DNA of 64,000 bases from Aquaspirillum sp. LM1 (GTDB lineage: Bacteria > Pseudomonadota > Gammaproteobacteria > Burkholderiales > Aquaspirillaceae): positions 992,001 through 1,056,000 of the forward strand of contig NZ_CP019509.1 in assembly GCF_002002905.1 (NCBI RefSeq). The letters are read 5' to 3'. A model generated the notes under the pieces. The model did not search any database. It was not told the DNA's origin and was given only the letters and a program-made list of their open reading frames with translations. This document shows, in pieces, positions 18,981-27,174 of this stretch. A program made the position numbers and the translations under genes. Within the stretch, counting starts at the first letter, position 1, and each line of letters opens with the position of its first letter.

Positions 18981-19948
18981 GGCTTGAGCTGGACTGAGTT
19001 GGCGATGGTCTGGATTGAGGCGTCCGGCAGGTCGCCCACCACGGTAATCAGGGTGTCGCCCACCGGGCGGCTATAGGCGCGCAAGGCACCGCGCACAAAA
19101 TACCCGGCCACCCGCGAGCGGGCATTGCTGGCCCCTGGCTCGATAAAAACAGAAAACCGCGCCAGACCATCGCTGTATACCAGATGGCGCACTGGCTGGT
19201 GACGGCCCGCAATGGTGCGGCGCACGTCGCGCATCAGGCGAAACCCGGCTGGAATCACCTTGATGTCGGGCCGGTCGGCGCGGCTATCTTCCAGATGGAC
19301 AGGCGGACGTTCCGGGCTGATGGTGTGCTGCTGTTCAAAACTGGGGCGAAAAGCCTGCTTGTCGCGCACCGGCCCCAGGGTAAGCTGGGTAAAGGCAAAC
19401 TGCTCCACCACATCACGGCGGCCATTGACCACGCTGATCTTGATCGGCAGGCTGGTTTTGTCCTCAATGCAAAAATGGTAGGCGTAGCGGGCGTTGTCGC
19501 GCGGCTCCAGCGCTATCCAGCTGCAGTCGTAGCTGGCCACCCGGTCGTGCTCCAGCTGGCGCATGGCGTACACGGTGGTCAGTTCAGCCGGGTTGTCCGG
19601 CAGCAGCTCGGGAAACAGCCGCTGCGCGCCCAGCTTGGCTTCCAGCAGCGCCTGCGCGTCGGCGCCGTAGGCAATCAGCTCATGACCATGACGAATCAGC
19701 TCCCAGCGCACGCCATCCAGCGATTCGCGTTTTTCCCGCGCGGTATTGCCGTCGTGGCTGTGCGTCAGCCGGTAGGATTCGACGGTGCCGCCCGCCTGAT
19801 GCAGGTAAGCGCCCGAATAGCTTTGCTGGCGGGCGGCGTTGACATAGCGTTTCAATAATTGTTGCGCTTCGCCATCAGACAGGGGAGAAGTTGCCCAGGC
19901 CGGGGCGAGCACCAGCCAGGCGGACCATGCAAAAACCCGTCGCTGCAT
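18977..19948 (-). CDS. rseB: Periplasmic sigma-E regulator RseB/MucB
   Basis: 323 residues from ATG 19948. The TTG one codon earlier is less likely, because the ATG overlaps the rseA stop as TGATG. A signal peptide ends around PAWA-TSP. Two lipoprotein-like domains of the MucB/RseB family follow (segments VRWELIRHGHELIAYG and YAYHFCIEDKTSLPIKISVVNG). RseB binds RseA in the periplasm and shields it from DegS cleavage until lipopolysaccharide or misfolded porins release it. Confidence 0.93.
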   Translation of the reverse strand: MQRRVFAWSAWLVLAPAWATSPLSDGEAQQLLKRYVNAARQQSYSGAYLHQAGGTVESYRLTHSHDGNTAREKRESLDGVRWELIRHGHELIAYGADAQALLEAKLGAQRLFPELLPDNPAELTTVYAMRQLEHDRVASYDCSWIALEPRDNARYAYHFCIEDKTSLPIKISVVNGRRDVVEQFAFTQLTLGPVRDKQAFRPSFEQQHTISPERPPVHLEDSRADRPDIKVIPAGFRLMRDVRRTIAGRHQPVRHLVYSDGLARFSVFIEPGASNARSRVAGYFVRGALRAYSRPVGDTLITVVGDLPDASIQTIANSVQLKP

Positions 19949-20463
19949 CAACGTCGTCCCTCAACCGTGCTGGTGGACACTGCCATCAGATACGGCGACA
20001 CCGATTCCTGATGGGCAAGCAGGTAGGGGTTGTTGGCCGGTGCTTCCGACGGCGTCGGGGCCATGGCCAGGGTTTGCACCGGTTCGGCACGTTCCAGCAC
20101 GGCGGTGGGCAGGAGGGCGTCCGGCTCGATGCCATCCCATTGCCCCCCCACCATCACCGCCACCAGCGCCGCGCTGGCGGCCATGGCGTAGCCTGCCCAG
20201 CGCAGCACTTTGCCAGGGCGGGATACCGGGGCCGGTTGCGCACGCGGGGCCAGCACGGTGGGTTCATCCACCAGGCGGTCATGCACGGCTTGATCGACAC
20301 GCATGGTCAGGTGCTGCGACTGGCGCAGGGCATCGCCAATCAGGTGGTAGTGATTCCAGTTGTGTTGCAAGTCCGGATCGGTTTTCATCCGGGTCAGCAG
20401 GGTGTCAGCGTGCTGATCATCCAGTTCGCCATCCACCAGCGCCGAGAATTGTTCGTTCATCAT
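19948..20463 (-). CDS. rseA: Anti-sigma-E factor RseA/MucA
   Basis: 171 residues from the ATG at 20463, which overlaps the rpoE stop (TAATG); AAGGTGG precedes it. The N-terminal cytoplasmic sigma-binding domain has NEQFSALVDGELDDQHADTLL, typical of RseA/MucA. One membrane helix lies near residues 98-114 (WAGYAMAASAALVAVMV), followed by a periplasmic tail. It holds sigma-E at the membrane until regulated proteolysis. Confidence 0.93.
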   Translation of the reverse strand: MMNEQFSALVDGELDDQHADTLLTRMKTDPDLQHNWNHYHLIGDALRQSQHLTMRVDQAVHDRLVDEPTVLAPRAQPAPVSRPGKVLRWAGYAMAASAALVAVMVGGQWDGIEPDALLPTAVLERAEPVQTLAMAPTPSEAPANNPYLLAHQESVSPYLMAVSTSTVEGRR

Positions 20464-21062
20464 TACCACCTTTTGTTCTTGGCCGTGTCCAACAACGGTT
20501 TGAGCTGAACCGAAATGGCTTCGCGGGCGCGGAAAATCCGCGACCGTACCGTGCCAATCGGGCAGTCCATCGCCTGGGCGATGTCTTCGTAGCTCATGCC
20601 TTCCATTTCGCGCAGGGTGATGGCCGTGCGCAACTCTTCCGGCAATGCCTCGACGGCCCGATTGACCGTTTCGACAATTTGCCGGTTCATGTACTCGGTT
20701 TCCGGGGTGTTCATGTCGGGCACTTGCGACGACATGTCGACAGATTCCCCGTCTTCGTCCTCATAATCCCCGCTCAGCAACGGGCGCTTGCCCGAGGCCG
20801 ACAGGTAGTTTTTTGCTGTATTGATGCCGATGCGGTACAGCCAGGTATAAAACGCACTTTCTCCACGAAAGCTTGGCAAGGCGCGGTACGCCTTGATAAA
20901 TGCCTCCTGGGTGACATCCTCGATTTCGGCTTGATCGCGGATGAACCGCGACAACAAGCGCGCCAGACGGCGCTGATACTTGTTGACCAGAAAATCGAAT
21001 GCGCGCTTATCTCCCCGCTGCGCCCGGCTGACCAACTGCTGGTCAATATCCCGTTCGCTCAT
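20463..21062 (-). CDS. rpoE: RNA polymerase sigma-E factor (RpoE/AlgU)
   Basis: 199 residues. Region 2 has FLVNKYQRRLARLLSRF and VTQEAFIKAYRALPSFRG; region 4 has EDIAQAMDCPIGTVRSRIFRAREAI. It directs transcription of envelope-stress genes, very likely including its own operon (rpoE-rseA-rseB-rseC-degP, all linked by overlaps). I could not identify a convincing sigma-E promoter (GGAACTT/TCTGA-like) upstream by eye. Confidence 0.97.
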   Translation of the reverse strand: MSERDIDQQLVSRAQRGDKRAFDFLVNKYQRRLARLLSRFIRDQAEIEDVTQEAFIKAYRALPSFRGESAFYTWLYRIGINTAKNYLSASGKRPLLSGDYEDEDGESVDMSSQVPDMNTPETEYMNRQIVETVNRAVEALPEELRTAITLREMEGMSYEDIAQAMDCPIGTVRSRIFRAREAISVQLKPLLDTAKNKRW

Positions 21063-21105
21063 GCGATAAGTGGCTCCCGACTTGGCACCTGGCGTGCGGG
21101 CACGC

Positions 21106-21402
21106 TCAGGCCCATGGCCTTATTTTGCGGGTAAGCTCCGTGGGCGGTGTCCCCACTTCCGCGCTTACCCTGCTTATTATCTGGAATGACGTGAATTGAC
21201 ATCCTCCCCCATCTGATGTTCGGAGGGGGCCTGCTGCTGGCGGTATCACTTCACCGCTCACGGCACAGGCACAATGGGCGTACCCTGCCCAGCGAGCAGG
21301 GGTGACACCGCCCACCATGGCCACGCTGTTCCCGTCTTGGGAAACGCTGAAAAAACCGTCATCCGGCACAGCTAGTTCAGTAGACTTACGCCCCTGGGGC
21401 AA
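21106..21402 (-). pseudogene. Possible decayed end of an IS200/IS605 (tnpB-type) element
   Basis: This stretch lies in the 458-base gap between rpoE and the bestrophin-like gene. At 21191-21229 the plus strand reads GTGAATTGACATCCTCCCCC, a 14-base loop, then GGGGG. The 'TTGACATCCTCCCC' stem-loop is common at the ends of IS200/IS605 elements. A 98-codon minus-strand frame before it (PQGRKSTELAVPDDGFFSV...) looks like a transposase tail but has no recognisable domain. No TnpA or TnpB core is present. Treat as a tentative remnant. Confidence 0.3.
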
Positions 21403-21520
21403 GTTCGCTGCAGGGGTGAATAAACTTGATCCCGCGCAAACCGGCCCACCCGTCCCTCGTGGGGGTCATGGTACTGGAATCGGCGGCAGGATGCAGCAGG
21501 ATGGTAATGGGCAGCACAGG

Positions 21521-22438
21521 TTAAAACAGATATACCCCCTGTGGCTGCGGGGCCGGCAGCGGCATGTCTTCTCCGCGCAGCGCCCGCACCGATGATTCAA
21601 TGGCGTGGCACAGCGACGACAGCGGCAGATCGTTGCCCTCCTTGCCAAACGGTTCTTCCAGCTCCTCGCCCAGCACATCCAGCGCCAGGTAGGTGTAGGC
21701 AATGAACACCGCAATCACCGGGGTCAGCCAGCCAATGCTGACCGACAGCCCCAGCGGCAGCAGCATGCAATAAATCGTGACCGTGCGGTTGAGCAGCACC
21801 CGGTAAGTAAAGGGAATGGGCGTGCCGCTGATGCGCTCGCAGCCACCCAGCGCCTCGGACAGGCTGTCGAGCTGACGGTCCAGCGCCTGCCATTGCCAGT
21901 CGTTGATCTGGCCAGACTGGCGCAATGCGGCGGTCTGGCGTTGCAGCTCGCCCAGAATCAGCAGCGGCTGACAGGGCGAATCGACCAATTGCTGATAGTG
22001 CGCTTCAGGCAGCAGGCGGGCCAGATGGTGATGCACATCATCGCGGCGCAACTGGCCTTTGAGCGCATAGGCAAATGCGCACACACCGTCCATCAGCACC
22101 CGGCTGTCGGTTCGATCGCCAAGCAGTGCCAGCAGCTTGCCGCTGAAGGTGCGCGAGGCAATCACCACCAGCCCCCACAGCTTGCGCGCCTCCCAGAAGC
22201 GGTCGTAACTGGCAGAATTACGAAAACCCAGAAAAATCGCCAGCGAGACGCCCATCAGGGTAAAGATGTAAATGTTCAGCGAGGATTGGGCGTGGCGGGT
22301 TTCCCACCAGTCGTTCAGCAGCACCGAGACGACCGAGATGGCCAGCACCAGACACAGCCGCGACAAAATACGCGGCAACACCGATCCGCGCCAGACAAAC
22401 AGCAGGCGAAACCAGTGACGGCGAGGATAAATAATCAT
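21521..22438 (-). CDS. Bestrophin-like (UPF0187/DUF) membrane protein
   Basis: 305 residues from ATG 22438 (MIIYPRRHWFRLLFVWRGSVLP), chosen because the upstream part of the frame is not protein-like. Hallmarks are SLAIFLGFRNSASYDRFWEARKLWG and, near the C-terminus, DVLGEELEEPFGKEGNDLPL, both typical of the bacterial bestrophin family, which forms pentameric ion channels. Four or so membrane helices are visible. Ion selectivity is unknown. It is probably transcribed alone. Confidence 0.9.
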   Translation of the reverse strand: MIIYPRRHWFRLLFVWRGSVLPRILSRLCLVLAISVVSVLLNDWWETRHAQSSLNIYIFTLMGVSLAIFLGFRNSASYDRFWEARKLWGLVVIASRTFSGKLLALLGDRTDSRVLMDGVCAFAYALKGQLRRDDVHHHLARLLPEAHYQQLVDSPCQPLLILGELQRQTAALRQSGQINDWQWQALDRQLDSLSEALGGCERISGTPIPFTYRVLLNRTVTIYCMLLPLGLSVSIGWLTPVIAVFIAYTYLALDVLGEELEEPFGKEGNDLPLSSLCHAIESSVRALRGEDMPLPAPQPQGVYLF

Positions 22439-22578
22439 GAAAAAGCAGACGGGAACATGCCCGGAATGGGCCGGGTGTCCATGATAGCGGACAAAGTCAC
22501 GCCGGCAAATGCGGGGTTGCACTGGCCGGCGTGATCAATCCATCAGCCCGGTCACTGGTGTGACCGGGCCAAGGTGCG

Positions 22579-23268
22579 TCAGTCGCGTTCGCCACCAAAC
22601 GCCATCAGCAATTGCAGCAGGCTGCTGAAGATGTTGTACAGGCTGACGTACAGGGTCAGCGTGGCCGACACATAGCTGGTTTCGCCGCCGTCAATCACCT
22701 GCTTGATCTGGAACAGAATCACCGCCGACGAGAACAGGATGAAACCCACGCACAGCGTCAGGTGCAGCGCCGGCAGTTGCAGGAAGATGTTTGCCACCAC
22801 CGCCACCATCAGCACCACGGCACCCACGGTGAGGAATTTGTTCAGGAAGCTGAAATCACGCTTGCTGACCGTGGCAATGGCCGCCAGGGCAAAAAACGCT
22901 GCCGAGGTGCCAGCAGCGGCCAGTGAAATCAGCTGGCCACCGTTGCGCAGCGACAGCGCGGTTTGCAGCAACGGGCCAAGCAGCAGACCCATGACAAAGG
23001 TCAGCGCCAGCATCAGGCCCACGCCGGCAGAATTGTCACGGTTTTTTTCCACGGCAAACATCAGACCGTAAATTGCCGCCATCATCACCAGGCTGGACAC
23101 AATCGGGCTGGCGCGCATGAAGGAAAAATTGACCTGAACGCCAATCAGGGCACCGGCCAGGGTGGGCAGCAGGCTCAAGGCCAGCAACCAGTAAGTATTG
23201 CGCAGAACCTTGTTGCGGCTTGCAGCCAGTGTCGAACTGGCAGAGGCTGAAGACAACTGGATGTGCAT
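22579..23268 (-). CDS. Bax inhibitor-1 / YccA family inner-membrane protein
   Basis: 229 residues from ATG 23268, with GGAGAA 7-12 bases before it. Seven hydrophobic helices run from LLALSLLPTLAGALIG to FSSLLQLLMAFGG. Family markers are SLRNTYWLLALS-like KVLRNTYWLLALS near the start and YVSATLTLYVSLYNIFSSLLQ at the end. YccA in E. coli modulates FtsH; related proteins are pH-sensitive Ca2+ leak channels. It is single-gene, 294 bases from the tRNA-Leu on the other strand. Confidence 0.92.
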   Translation of the reverse strand: MHIQLSSASASSTLAASRNKVLRNTYWLLALSLLPTLAGALIGVQVNFSFMRASPIVSSLVMMAAIYGLMFAVEKNRDNSAGVGLMLALTFVMGLLLGPLLQTALSLRNGGQLISLAAAGTSAAFFALAAIATVSKRDFSFLNKFLTVGAVVLMVAVVANIFLQLPALHLTLCVGFILFSSAVILFQIKQVIDGGETSYVSATLTLYVSLYNIFSSLLQLLMAFGGERD

Positions 23269-23562
23269 GGTGACATTCTCCGTCAAATGATGTTCAAGTG
23301 CCGCTGTGTGCGGTACAAAAGCCGGCAATCCGCCGGCAGGCAAACCTCAGTATAAAGAGGATGCTGCCAATCTGCATGAATACCGGCCAAGCCACGATAT
23401 CGACTGTGGTTTGCAGGCTACGACCGGACGGCGCATCAACAAGTTCCCGCTTCCTGCTGCACGCGGCTTGTCAGCAAAAAGCGCAATCATGTATCCTTTA
23501 CGGCTAGCCGGCACATCTGGCTCGGTCCGTTCGGGCCGCAGCCGGGGGCCAGACTTCCTTTT

Positions 23563-23647
23563 GCGAGGGTGGCGGAATTGGTAGACGCACTGGATTTAGG
23601 TTCCAGCGCCGAAAGGTGTAAGGGTTCGAGTCCCTTCTCTCGCACCA
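23563..23647 (+). tRNA. tRNA-Leu (UAG)
   Basis: 85-base class II tRNA with encoded CCA. The anticodon loop TTTAGGT between CTGGA and TCCAG gives anticodon TAG; GGGTTCGAGTCCC forms the T-arm; a long variable arm is present. It lies 105 bases before tig. A palindrome just downstream (GCCAGCATG at 23659, CATGCTGGC at 23683) may be its processing or stop signal. Confidence 0.98.
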
Positions 23648-23752
23648 GAACAACGCTTGTGCCAGCATGGTGCCCAGTCGGGTGCATGCTGGCGCTATAG
23701 TGCGCCCGTGATTTTCCTTTCTCATTACACTGATTCGATTTAAGGATTAATA

Positions 23753-25066
23753 ATGCAAGTTCAGCTCGAAACGCTTGGCACCCTGGAACGCCGACTGAAT
23801 ATCACCCTGGCCATGACCGATATCGACGCCGAAGTGAAGCAGCGCCTGCAGCGCGTTGCGCGCACTGCCAAGGTGCAAGGTTTCCGTCCGGGCAAGGCTC
23901 CGCTGAAGATTGTCGAGCAGAATTATGGTGCCCAGGTGCGCGAAGAGGTGCTGGGCGAACAAGTGCAGCAAAGCTTTGCCAAGGCCGTGCAGGAACAGCA
24001 GCTGGACATCGCCGGCTACCCGCGCTTCGAGCCGTTTGCCGAAGACGCCGCCAGCGGCAGCGAATTCACTTTCAGCGCCGTGTTTGAAGTGTACCCGGAA
24101 GTGGTGGTGGGCGATCTGTCGGAAAAAGAAATCGACAAGCCGGTCACTGACGTGAGCGAAGCCGAGATCGACAAGACCCTCGACATCCTGCGCAAGCAGC
24201 GCACCCGCTTCAACCACGCCGAACGCGCCGCCCAGACTGGCGACCGCGTGACCATCGACTTCAAGGGCACGATTGACGGTGAAGCGTTTGCGGGCGGCAG
24301 CGCCGACAACTACTCGTTCGTGCTGGGCGAAGGCCAGATGCTGCCGGAATTCGAAACCGGCGTGCTGGGCATGAGCGAAGGCGAAACCAAGGACGTGCCG
24401 CTGAATTTCCCTGAGAATTACCACGGCAAGGACGTGGCCGGCAAGCAGGCCATTTTTGCCATCACCTTGAAAAACGTCGCCGAGCCGCAACTTCCGGAAG
24501 TGGACGCCGAGTTTGCCAAGAGCCTGGGCGTGGCGGATGGTGATGTGGCCAAGATGCGTGACGAAATCAGCAAGAACGTCAACCGCGAATCCAAGCGTCG
24601 CCTGCAGGCCCGCGTCAAGGAAGGCGTGATGCAGGCGCTGCTCGACGTCACCCCGCTGGAACTGCCGAAGGCCCTGGTTCAGCTGGAAATCAGCCGTCTG
24701 ATGCAACAGGCCCGCCAGGACATGGCTCAGCGCGGCTTTGGCGACCAGATGAAAGACATGCCGCTGCCGCCGGAACTGTTCCAGGAACAGGCTGAACGCC
24801 GTGTGTCTCTGGGCCTGATTCTTGCTGCAGTGGTGGAGAAGCACCAGCTGAGCGCCACGCCGGAACAGGTTAACGCCCTGATTGCCGAGCAGGCAGAAAG
24901 CTACGAAAACCCGCAGGAAGTGATCGACTGGTACCACGCCAGCCCGGAACGCCTGAACGGCCCGGCCTCGGTGGTGCTGGAAGATAACGTGGTGGCTTTT
25001 GTTCTGTCTCAAGCCAAGGTCAACGAAAAACCGGTTTCGTTTGAAGAATTGATGGGGAATGCCTAA
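23753..25066 (+). CDS. tig: Trigger factor, ribosome-bound chaperone
   Basis: 437 residues; ATG 23753 is preceded by TAAGGA. The N-terminal ribosome-docking motif is [14 protein letters not shown] (about residue 43). The FKBP-like PPIase domain (residues ~150-240) contains [17 protein letters not shown]. The C-terminal chaperone cradle follows. It binds nascent chains at the exit tunnel. It overlaps clpP by one base (TAATG), placing folding and degradation genes in one operon. Confidence 0.98.
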   Translation: MQVQLETLGTLERRLNITLAMTDIDAEVKQRLQRVARTAKVQGFRPGKAPLKIVEQNYGAQVREEVLGEQVQQSFAKAVQEQQLDIAGYPRFEPFAEDAASGSEFTFSAVFEVYPEVVVGDLSEKEIDKPVTDVSEAEIDKTLDILRKQRTRFNHAERAAQTGDRVTIDFKGTIDGEAFAGGSADNYSFVLGEGQMLPEFETGVLGMSEGETKDVPLNFPENYHGKDVAGKQAIFAITLKNVAEPQLPEVDAEFAKSLGVADGDVAKMRDEISKNVNRESKRRLQARVKEGVMQALLDVTPLELPKALVQLEISRLMQQARQDMAQRGFGDQMKDMPLPPELFQEQAERRVSLGLILAAVVEKHQLSATPEQVNALIAEQAESYENPQEVIDWYHASPERLNGPASVVLEDNVVAFVLSQAKVNEKPVSFEELMGNA

Positions 25067-25707
25067 TGCACACACTGCCAGGTTGGCTGAATAGCACGCC
25101 GGGGTCGCAAAATCTCGGCCTCGTTCCGATGGTCGTCGAGCAAAGTGGTCGCGGCGAACGCGCCTTTGACATCTACTCGCGCCTGCTCAAGGAACGCATT
25201 ATTTTCCTGGTCGGGCCGGTGACGGATGACTCGGCCAATCTGGTGGTGGCGCAGCTGCTGTTTCTTGAGTCGGAAAACCCGGACAAGGACATCTCGCTGT
25301 ATATCAATTCGCCAGGGGGCTCGGTCACTGCCGGCATGTCGATTTACGACACGATGAATTTCATCAAGCCGGACGTGTCCACCCTGTGCATTGGCCAGGC
25401 ATGCAGCATGGGCGCTTTCCTGCTGTCTGCCGGTGCCAAGGGCAAGCGCTTTACCCTGCCCAACTCGCGGGTGATGATTCACCAGCCGCTGGGCGGCTAT
25501 CAGGGCCAGGCCTCGGACATTGAAATCCACGCCAAGGAAATCCTGTACCTGAAGGAACGTCTGAACAAGATGCTGGCCGAGCACACCAGCCAGCCGCTTG
25601 AGGTGATCGAGCGTGACACCGATCGTGATAACTTCATGAGCGCCGACGCTGCCGTGGCCTATGGCCTGGTGGACAAGGTGCTCTCCCACCGGCACGAAGC
25701 CGCATGA
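25066..25707 (+). CDS. clpP: ATP-dependent Clp protease proteolytic subunit
   Basis: 213 residues. The catalytic Ser lies in [16 protein letters not shown], His in [10 protein letters not shown], and Asp in the C-terminal third. N-terminal residues to about 15 are likely a removed propeptide. The tetradecameric chamber works with ClpX here. It is coupled on both sides: one base shared with tig and an ATGA overlap with clpX. Confidence 0.99.
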   Translation: MHTLPGWLNSTPGSQNLGLVPMVVEQSGRGERAFDIYSRLLKERIIFLVGPVTDDSANLVVAQLLFLESENPDKDISLYINSPGGSVTAGMSIYDTMNFIKPDVSTLCIGQACSMGAFLLSAGAKGKRFTLPNSRVMIHQPLGGYQGQASDIEIHAKEILYLKERLNKMLAEHTSQPLEVIERDTDRDNFMSADAAVAYGLVDKVLSHRHEAA

Positions 25708-26999
25708 CGGATGATGTAATGTCGGACAAGAAAACCAGCGACAAGCTGTTGTATTGCTCGTTTTGCGGCAAAAGTCAGCACGAAGTCAAGAAACTGATTC
25801 AGGGCCCGCAAGTTTATATCTGCGATGAGTGTGTCGAGCTGTGCAACGACATTCTGCACGAAGAGCAGGTGGCTTCGCCGGCACCGGGTGAACTGGGCGA
25901 AGGCGGTAAGCGTGCGCCGCTGCCGCCGCCGCGCCAGCTGCGCGAAACCCTGGATCAGTACGTCATCGGCCAGGAAGGGGCAAAAAAAGCCCTGGCCGTG
26001 GCGGTGTATAACCACTACAAACGTCTGGAAACCCGGCTGGAGCCGGGCGATGTCGAACTGGCCAAAAGCAATATCCTGCTGATTGGCCCGACCGGCTCGG
26101 GCAAGACGCTGCTGGCACAAACGCTGGCGCGCATGCTGGATGTGCCGTTTGTGATGGCCGACGCCACCACGCTGACCGAAGCGGGCTATGTGGGTGAAGA
26201 TGTAGAAAACATCATCGCCAAGCTCTTGCAAAAGTGCGACTACGATGTTGAGCGTGCCCAGCGCGGCATTATCTACATCGACGAAATCGACAAGATTTCG
26301 CGCAAGTCGGACAACCCGTCGATCACCCGTGATGTGTCGGGTGAAGGCGTGCAGCAGGCGCTGCTCAAGCTGGTGGAAGGTACGGTGGCGTCAATTCCGC
26401 CGCAAGGCGGGCGCAAGCACCCGAACCAGGAATTCATCCAGGTAGACACCACCAATATCCTGTTCATTTGTGGCGGGGCGTTTGATGGGCTGGCCAAGAT
26501 CATCCGCAACCGCTCGCAAAAGGGCGGCATCGGATTTGGTGCCGAGGTGTACTCCAAGGACGACGGGCGCGCGGTGGGCAAGGTGCTGCAGGAAACCGAA
26601 CCGGAAGATCTGATCAAGTTTGGTCTGATTCCGGAGTTCATCGGTCGCCTGCCGGTGATTGCCATGCTCGACGAGCTGGACGAAGAAGCCCTGGTCACCA
26701 TCCTGACCGAGCCCAAGAACGCCTTGGTGCGACAGTTCCACAAATTGTTTGAAATGGAACAAGTCGAGTTGGAAATCCGACCCTCGGCGCTGCGCTCGAT
26801 TGCCAAGCAGGCGCTGGTGCGTAAAACCGGTGCCCGTGGCCTGCGTTCGATTCTGGAACGTGCGCTGCTGGACACCATGTACGACCTGCCGTCGCTGCAG
26901 GACGTCATCAAGGTGGTGGTGGATGAAACCGTGATCGACAAGGGCGCTGCGCCATTGATGATTCACGCCGACGCTGCCCCGGTGGCTCAGTCCGCCTGA
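25704..26999 (+). CDS. clpX: Clp protease ATP-binding subunit ClpX
   Basis: 431 residues from ATG 25704; a second ATG at 25719 could also serve. The zinc domain has YCSFCGKS and [10 protein letters not shown] (four Cys). AAA+ motifs are [18 protein letters not shown], and the sensor/arginine region near ARGLRSILE. It unfolds tagged substrates and feeds ClpP. A strong terminator follows at 27021, so the tig operon ends here. Confidence 0.98.
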   Translation: MTDDVMSDKKTSDKLLYCSFCGKSQHEVKKLIQGPQVYICDECVELCNDILHEEQVASPAPGELGEGGKRAPLPPPRQLRETLDQYVIGQEGAKKALAVAVYNHYKRLETRLEPGDVELAKSNILLIGPTGSGKTLLAQTLARMLDVPFVMADATTLTEAGYVGEDVENIIAKLLQKCDYDVERAQRGIIYIDEIDKISRKSDNPSITRDVSGEGVQQALLKLVEGTVASIPPQGGRKHPNQEFIQVDTTNILFICGGAFDGLAKIIRNRSQKGGIGFGAEVYSKDDGRAVGKVLQETEPEDLIKFGLIPEFIGRLPVIAMLDELDEEALVTILTEPKNALVRQFHKLFEMEQVELEIRPSALRSIAKQALVRKTGARGLRSILERALLDTMYDLPSLQDVIKVVVDETVIDKGAAPLMIHADAAPVAQSA

Positions 27000-27020
27000 G
27001 CCTTTGCCGTTTTGGTGTCG

Positions 27021-27054
27021 AAAAACCGCTCGCCTACCGGTGGGCGGTTTTTTT
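27021..27054 (+). terminator. Rho-independent terminator after clpX
   Basis: AAAAACCGCTCGCC, loop TACC, then GGTGGGCGG and a run of T. The stem has two imperfect pairs. Confidence 0.85.
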
Positions 27055-27098
27055 ATGCAAAATCGTTGACAGCGGGCCAGCGAATCCTTGCCGCCTGT

Positions 27099-27127
27099 CT
27101 TGATTTCACGCATCCTTGCCCCATTTA
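27099..27127 (+). promoter_or_regulatory. Heat-shock (sigma-32) promoter of lon
   Basis: CTTGATT, 13 bases, then CCCCATTTA: a close match to the sigma-32 consensus (CTTGAAA / CCCCATNT). It ends 48 bases before the lon ATG and lies after the clpX terminator, so lon has its own stress promoter. Confidence 0.75.
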
Positions 27128-27174
27128 GCTCTTTATTACTGCGCTATCATTATCCAGGATTCAGGTCGATCACC

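Noticed and set aside
23487-23725. Two short minus-strand frames over the tRNA-Leu
   Set aside because: They are read through the tRNA gene (EKGLEPLHLSALEP) and lack starts with ribosome sites.
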